DNA of 6,456 nucleotides, from the NCBI GenBank assembly GCA_005879045.1, contig VBLV01000127.1, forward strand, positions 1-6,456, read 5' to 3'. Position numbers and translations under genes: made by a program. The notes below the pieces were generated by a model. The model was not told the DNA's origin. It worked only from the letters and a program-made list of their open reading frames with translations, and searched no databases. The DNA is from Methanobacteriota archaeon (GTDB taxonomy: Archaea > Thermoplasmatota > Thermoplasmata > RBG-16-68-12). Each line of letters begins with the position of its first letter. Within the stretch, counting starts at the first letter, position 1. Positions 5,636 through 6,456 of the stretch are shown piece by piece.

Positions 5636-5671
5636 GTTAACCTTGTTTGAGGTTAACGGGGCCGTCAACCT
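5636..5671. repeat. three-half-site inverted repeat array, candidate operator
   Basis: GTTAACCT (5636-5643), its exact inverse AGGTTAAC (5650-5657), and GTCAACCT (5664-5671), a one-mismatch copy of the first. Each unit is 8 bp and each gap is 6 bp, so units start every 14 bp in alternating orientation. The array lies between the TATA-like elements of dph6 and the creatininase-like gene, about 45-80 bp upstream of one start and 39-74 bp upstream of the other. No gene is transcribed into it, so an RNA terminator is unlikely; a protein-binding site for a dimeric regulator fits best. Confidence 0.6.
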
Positions 5672-5680
5672 TCGCGAACC

Positions 5681-5687
5681 ATTTATG
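5681..5687 (+). promoter_or_regulatory. TATA box of the creatininase-like gene
   Basis: ATTTATG centred 26 bp before GTG 5710, the position expected if the transcript begins at the start codon itself. No Shine-Dalgarno sequence lies between it and the GTG. This supports GTG 5710 over the upstream in-frame TTG 5647, which falls inside the repeat array. Confidence 0.6.
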
Positions 5688-5709
5688 GCCTTCTCGCGGA
5701 TTCCGCCGC

Positions 5710-6417
5710 GTGCGCCTCGACGAGATGACCTCCGAGGAGTTCGCGGCGATCGCGAAGAAGGATCCCGTCGTCATCGTCCCGGTCGGCGCGCTCGAGGAAC
5801 ACGGCCGGCACCTCCCCCTCGGCGCGGATGTGATCCAACCGCTCCACGTGGTCGACGAGGTCGCCCGCCGCACCCACGCCTACGTGGCCCCGCCGATTCC
5901 GTACGGGGTCTGCACGACGACGCGGCCGTATCCGGGGACCGTCAGTGTGTCCGTCGACGCGCTCAAGGCCTTCGTGCGGGATATCCTCGCCGATTTCGTC
6001 CGCAATGGCGTGCGACGCGTGATGATCTTGAGCGGCCATGCCGGGCGAGAGCACATGATGGCCCTGCGAGCGGCCGCGCAGGAGGTCGTCGACCAGGGGA
6101 TCGGCCTCAAGGCGACCGTCCTGTCGGACTACGACATCATCTACGCCTCGCAAGGCATCCTGCCGGAGGGCGACGGCCACGCGGGCGCGGGGGAGACGTC
6201 CCGGATCTTGACGGCCCGGCCCGATCTCGTGAAGGGCAAGAGTCCGGCCGGGAAGAACGAGATCCCTCCGTACGCGGTCGTGGACGACCCGCGGAAGTAC
6301 TGGTCCGGCGTCACCGGGGATCCGTCGAAGGCCTCGAGGGCGTTGGGGCAGAAGCTCGATGATCTCGTGATCGGGGAGCTCGTGAAGCTCGTCGAGGAGC
6401 TGCAGCGGAGGCCCTGA
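5710..6417 (+). CDS. creatininase-superfamily amidohydrolase
   Basis: Metal-dependent amidohydrolase of the creatininase fold, 235 residues. The segment VGALEEHGRHLPLGAD (25-40) holds the metal ligands Glu29, His31 and Asp40 with the same spacing as in bacterial creatininase. PPIPYG (61-66) and YPGTVSV (74-80) are family landmarks. SGHAGRE (108-114) replaces the usual NGHGGN and keeps the metal-binding His; HAGAGETS near the C-terminal third corresponds to the HAGxxETS signature with its Glu. In archaea, relatives include ArfB, the formamide hydrolase acting on a formylaminopyrimidine in riboflavin and F420 synthesis, so that role is possible; mycofactocin MftE-type and unknown substrates are others. 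GTG 5710 is preferred because relatives begin with MRLxEMT and because of the TATA spacing; ATG 5725 is the alternative. The next gene begins one base after its stop, so they likely form an operon. Family sure, substrate unknown. Confidence 0.87.
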   Translation: MRLDEMTSEEFAAIAKKDPVVIVPVGALEEHGRHLPLGADVIQPLHVVDEVARRTHAYVAPPIPYGVCTTTRPYPGTVSVSVDALKAFVRDILADFVRNGVRRVMILSGHAGREHMMALRAAAQEVVDQGIGLKATVLSDYDIIYASQGILPEGDGHAGAGETSRILTARPDLVKGKSPAGKNEIPPYAVVDDPRKYWSGVTGDPSKASRALGQKLDDLVIGELVKLVEELQRRP

Positions 6418-6418
6418 C

Positions 6419-6456
6419 ATGGCATCCCGAGACGAGTTGAAGCAGAACGCCGCGGA
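6419..6456 (+). CDS. start of an unidentified gene, truncated by window end
   Basis: ATG at 6419 opens MASRDELKQNAA before the window ends. GGAGG at 6407-6411, within the last codons of the amidohydrolase gene, lies seven bases upstream. The stop codon of that gene ends one base before this ATG, which implies co-transcription and coupled translation. Twelve residues are too few to name a family. Confidence 0.6.
   Translation, partial: MASRDELKQNAA

Noticed and set aside
5636..5657. GTTAACCT hairpin as a transcription terminator
   Set aside because: Both flanking genes are transcribed away from it and no T-run follows either arm.
5647..5709. TTG 5647 start for the creatininase-like gene
   Set aside because: It sits inside the inverted repeat array and upstream of the TATA element, and adds 21 residues with no counterpart in the family.
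4827..6362. 511-codon plus-strand open frame across dph6 and the amidohydrolase gene
   Set aside because: It lies opposite dph6 and then out of frame with the creatininase-like gene, is Arg/Pro/Gly-rich with no motif, and both overlapped genes have clear catalytic signatures. It is open because of high GC.

Overview
This GC-rich window reads as a piece of a chromosome from an uncultured euryarchaeon-like archaeon, most plausibly a Thermoplasmatota relative; the phylum is inference. The archaeal assignment rests on a stand-alone Bud32 kinase of the KEOPS complex, an XPD/Rad3 helicase, a Dph6-type diphthamide ligase, a tRNA-Pro gene with a bulge-helix-bulge intron and no encoded CCA, and TATA-like elements placed for leaderless transcripts.

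Layout. 1-1511 (+): the C-terminal three quarters of an XPD-family helicase, cut by the window edge. 1540-2028 (-): a GNAT acetyltransferase of the aminoglycoside 6'-N-acetyltransferase type, convergent with the helicase. 2029-2087: a short divergent promoter region. 2088-4254 (+): a probable operon of bud32, an ITP/XTP pyrophosphatase (rdgB/HAM1) whose true start appears to be CTG, and a short-chain dehydrogenase-type NDP-sugar epimerase. 4264-4392 (+): promoter and intron-containing tRNA-Pro(TGG). 4436-4909 (+): a conserved-looking helical protein of unknown function. 4878-5591 (-): dph6, overlapping the previous gene tail to tail by 32 bp. 5592-5709: a divergent intergenic region with a three-half-site, evenly spaced inverted-repeat array between two promoters. 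5710-6417 (+): a creatininase-superfamily amidohydrolase, followed after one base by the first codons of another gene running off the end.

Function. Most genes are housekeeping: DNA repair, tRNA t6A modification, nucleotide-pool cleaning, translation-factor modification and a tRNA. The bud32-rdgB-epimerase genes are tightly packed. The less expected items are the aminoglycoside-acetyltransferase-like gene in an archaeon, the CTG start of rdgB, a T-loop position-56 anomaly in the tRNA, and the GTTAACCT array. I see no CRISPR array, IS element, defence island or clearly new multi-gene system.
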